Assembly: GCA_030635485.1 (NCBI GenBank)
Contig: DAOVYS010000159.1
Span: 1-6,423, forward strand
Origin: Pseudomonadota bacterium
Lineage (GTDB): Bacteria > Desulfobacterota > Desulfobulbia > Desulfobulbales > DAOVYS01
Length of the DNA: 6,423 nt
Direction of reading: 5' to 3'
The position numbers were made by a program, and so were the translations under genes. The notes under the pieces are model-generated. The model saw nothing but the letters and a program-made list of their open reading frames with translations, was not told the origin of the DNA and ran no database searches. This document shows, piece by piece, positions 5,909 to 6,423 of the stretch; position 1 is the stretch's first letter; each line of letters opens with the position of its first letter.

Positions 5909-5950
5909 GTAAGTACTTGTACTTACGGATTGGTAAGTACTTGTACTTAT
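5909..5950. repeat. Two tandem 18-base palindromes, 24-base period
   Basis: Copy 1 (5909-5926) is GTAAGTACTTGTACTTAC, an exact 8+8 inverted repeat around TT. Copy 2 (5933-5950) is the same except for its last base (T for C). They are separated by GGATTG. Repeated palindromes at fixed spacing look like a double operator or a recombinase/replication binding site. No matching regulator gene is in view. Confidence 0.85.
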
Positions 5951-5990
5951 TTTCATTGTTGTTTTTTTGTGTTAACTTGGAGTTAAAGTC

Positions 5991-6023
5991 AGCGTAGGGC
6001 GGATTAGCGAAGCGTAATCCGCT
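5991..6023. repeat. REP-like hairpin of the widespread GCGGATTA...TAATCCGC type
   Basis: AGCGTAGGGCGGATTA followed by GCGAAGCG and TAATCCGCT. The stem is GCGGATTA (5999-6006) with TAATCCGC (6015-6022); the loop itself contains GC-GAA-GC. I recognise this sequence type as a short dispersed repeat common in many proteobacterial genomes, usually between genes. It lies directly against the recombinase remnant on its right and may mark where that gene was broken. Confidence 0.75.
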
Positions 6024-6025
6024 GT

Positions 6026-6163
6026 ATGTGAATGGACCGGTTCGATTTCCCCTTCAACCGGCATGTCGAGAACATGTTTATACAAAAAAATAGCGGCATT
6101 CAAAGCCTGTTTCCGGGTAGATGCGGAAATTTTCCGGTCTGTTGCCAGATGGATAGATGGAAA
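6026..6163 (-). pseudogene. Remnant of an integron-type tyrosine recombinase (N-terminal core-binding domain)
   Basis: The minus strand encodes, without a stop, HLATDRKISASTRKQALNAA, then IFLYKHVLDMPVEGEIEPVHS (split here by convention). This matches the SAM-like core-binding domain of IntI/XerC-type integrases, which typically read HLAV..KVSASTQNQALNA.LFLYK.VLDMP. The frame is open from about 6253 to 5975, but upstream of the HLATD block the match fades, there is no start, and downstream the frame enters the REP-like hairpin. The catalytic domain with the R-H-R-Y residues is absent. It is therefore a fragment of perhaps 45 residues of a protein that is normally over 300. The family is inferred from memory of its motif, without a search. 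Confidence 0.7.
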
Positions 6164-6171
6164 ATAATCTA

Positions 6172-6180
6172 TGGTATAAG
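6172..6180 (+). promoter_or_regulatory. Possible extended -10 promoter for the right-edge gene
   Basis: TGGTATAAG reads as an extended -10 (TGN followed by TATAAG, five of six). Transcription would start near 6187, about 46 bases before the ATG at 6233. No good -35 is present at the usual distance, as is allowed for extended -10 promoters. Confidence 0.3.
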
Positions 6181-6232
6181 GGTGATAGGTGGAAAAATTT
6201 CCATTTATCAGAACTGTTCGCTGTAAAAAATA

Positions 6233-6423
6233 ATGGATGACGCCATCAAAACATTAATCACGTTCTTGGGAGGTGGAATAATTGGAGCAGCAATCCAATG
6301 GGCTAGAGCTGCACGTTCAGAAAGGGAAAAAAGGCATAGTGAGTATATATATGAGCAACTCCAACGATTGTATGGGCCTCTTTATTTCCTGACGTCAATC
6401 AATAGTAACCTGTTTAAATTAAA
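6233..6423 (+). CDS. Unrecognised membrane-anchored protein, cut by right window edge
   Basis: An open frame of 63 codons runs off the right edge. ATG at 6233 is the only reasonable start: an in-frame TAA lies nine bases upstream (6224-6226). No clear Shine-Dalgarno is present before it. The protein begins MDDAIKTLITFLGGGIIGAA, giving one transmembrane helix at about residues 5-23 with a GGG motif, followed by a basic stretch RAARSEREKR that should face the cytoplasm. Next comes an amphipathic segment with YEQLQRLYGPLYFLTSIN. This plan (single N-terminal anchor, charged linker, then an LYGPLYF-type helix) occurs in many uncharacterised bacterial proteins; I cannot assign a function. It points away from the flagellar operon and is not part of it. 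Confidence 0.72.
   Translation, partial: MDDAIKTLITFLGGGIIGAAIQWARAARSEREKRHSEYIYEQLQRLYGPLYFLTSINSNLFKL

Larger units (their letters stand above)
5636..6232. other. AT-rich accessory intergenic region
   Basis: About 600 bases between the flgF promoter and the gene at the right edge. No intact gene is supported. It holds a possible plus-strand promoter with a palindrome at its start site (5785-5830), tandem palindromes (5909-5950), a REP-like hairpin (5991-6023) and a decayed recombinase fragment (about 6026-6163). Base composition is more AT-rich than in the flagellar genes, consistent with acquired and decaying DNA. The part next to flgF (5636-5760) may carry activator sites for the sigma-54 promoter. 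Confidence 0.6.

Noticed and set aside
5815..5997. 60-codon plus-strand frame over the tandem palindromes
   Set aside because: Its sequence is largely the palindromes translated (KYLYL repeated), with no ribosome binding site; not coding.
6032..6226. 64-codon plus-strand frame
   Set aside because: It is the complement of the integrase remnant, which reads sensibly on the minus strand.

Overview
The window is a run of flagellar basal-body genes, all on the minus strand, reading from about 5590 down to the left edge: flgF, flgG, flgA, flgH, flgI, flgJ (rod-binding domain only) and a 5' part of flgN. Genes for a P-ring and a lipoprotein L-ring mean a Gram-negative with an outer membrane. The order flgF-G-A-H-I-J-N, the short FlgJ without a muramidase domain and two sigma-54 type promoters suggest a deltaproteobacterium (Desulfobacterota, perhaps a Desulfobacterales-like sulfate reducer). 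This placement is inference from gene order and style, not from a database match.

Layout: 1-504 flgN (cut by the left edge); 516-824 flgJ; 856-1971 flgI; 1972-2288 a 317-base gap with a near-perfect sigma-54 promoter for flgI; 2289-3017 flgH; 3018-3193 a gap mostly filled by a 112-base imperfect palindrome that begins at the last base of the flgA stop codon; 3194-3934 flgA; 3946-4728 flgG; 4729-4857 a short AT-rich gap with a possible sigma-70 promoter; 4858-5586 flgF; 5620-5635 a sigma-54 promoter for flgF. From about 5640 rightwards the DNA becomes AT-rich and accessory in character: a possible promoter with an operator-like palindrome, two tandem 18-base palindromes, a REP-like hairpin of a widespread type, the decayed core-binding domain of an integron-type tyrosine recombinase (minus strand), and the 5' end of an unrecognised membrane-anchored protein (plus strand) that runs off the right edge.

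How the genes work together: FlgF (proximal rod) and FlgG (distal rod) form the rod that crosses the periplasm. FlgJ caps or scaffolds rod assembly. FlgA is the periplasmic chaperone for the P-ring protein FlgI, and FlgH is the L-ring lipoprotein; the two rings form the bushing around the rod. FlgN is the cytoplasmic chaperone for the hook-filament junction proteins normally encoded just downstream (flgK, flgL). The promoters suggest two sigma-54 units, flgFGA(H) and flgIJN(...). No flgM (anti-sigma-28) lies between flgJ and flgN, where it is often found.

The most interesting non-coding signal is the palindrome at 3083-3194. Nearly all of its imperfections are G.T wobbles when the plus strand is folded, so it looks selected as a single-stranded plus-strand fold (RNA or ssDNA), opposite to the direction of the flagellar genes.
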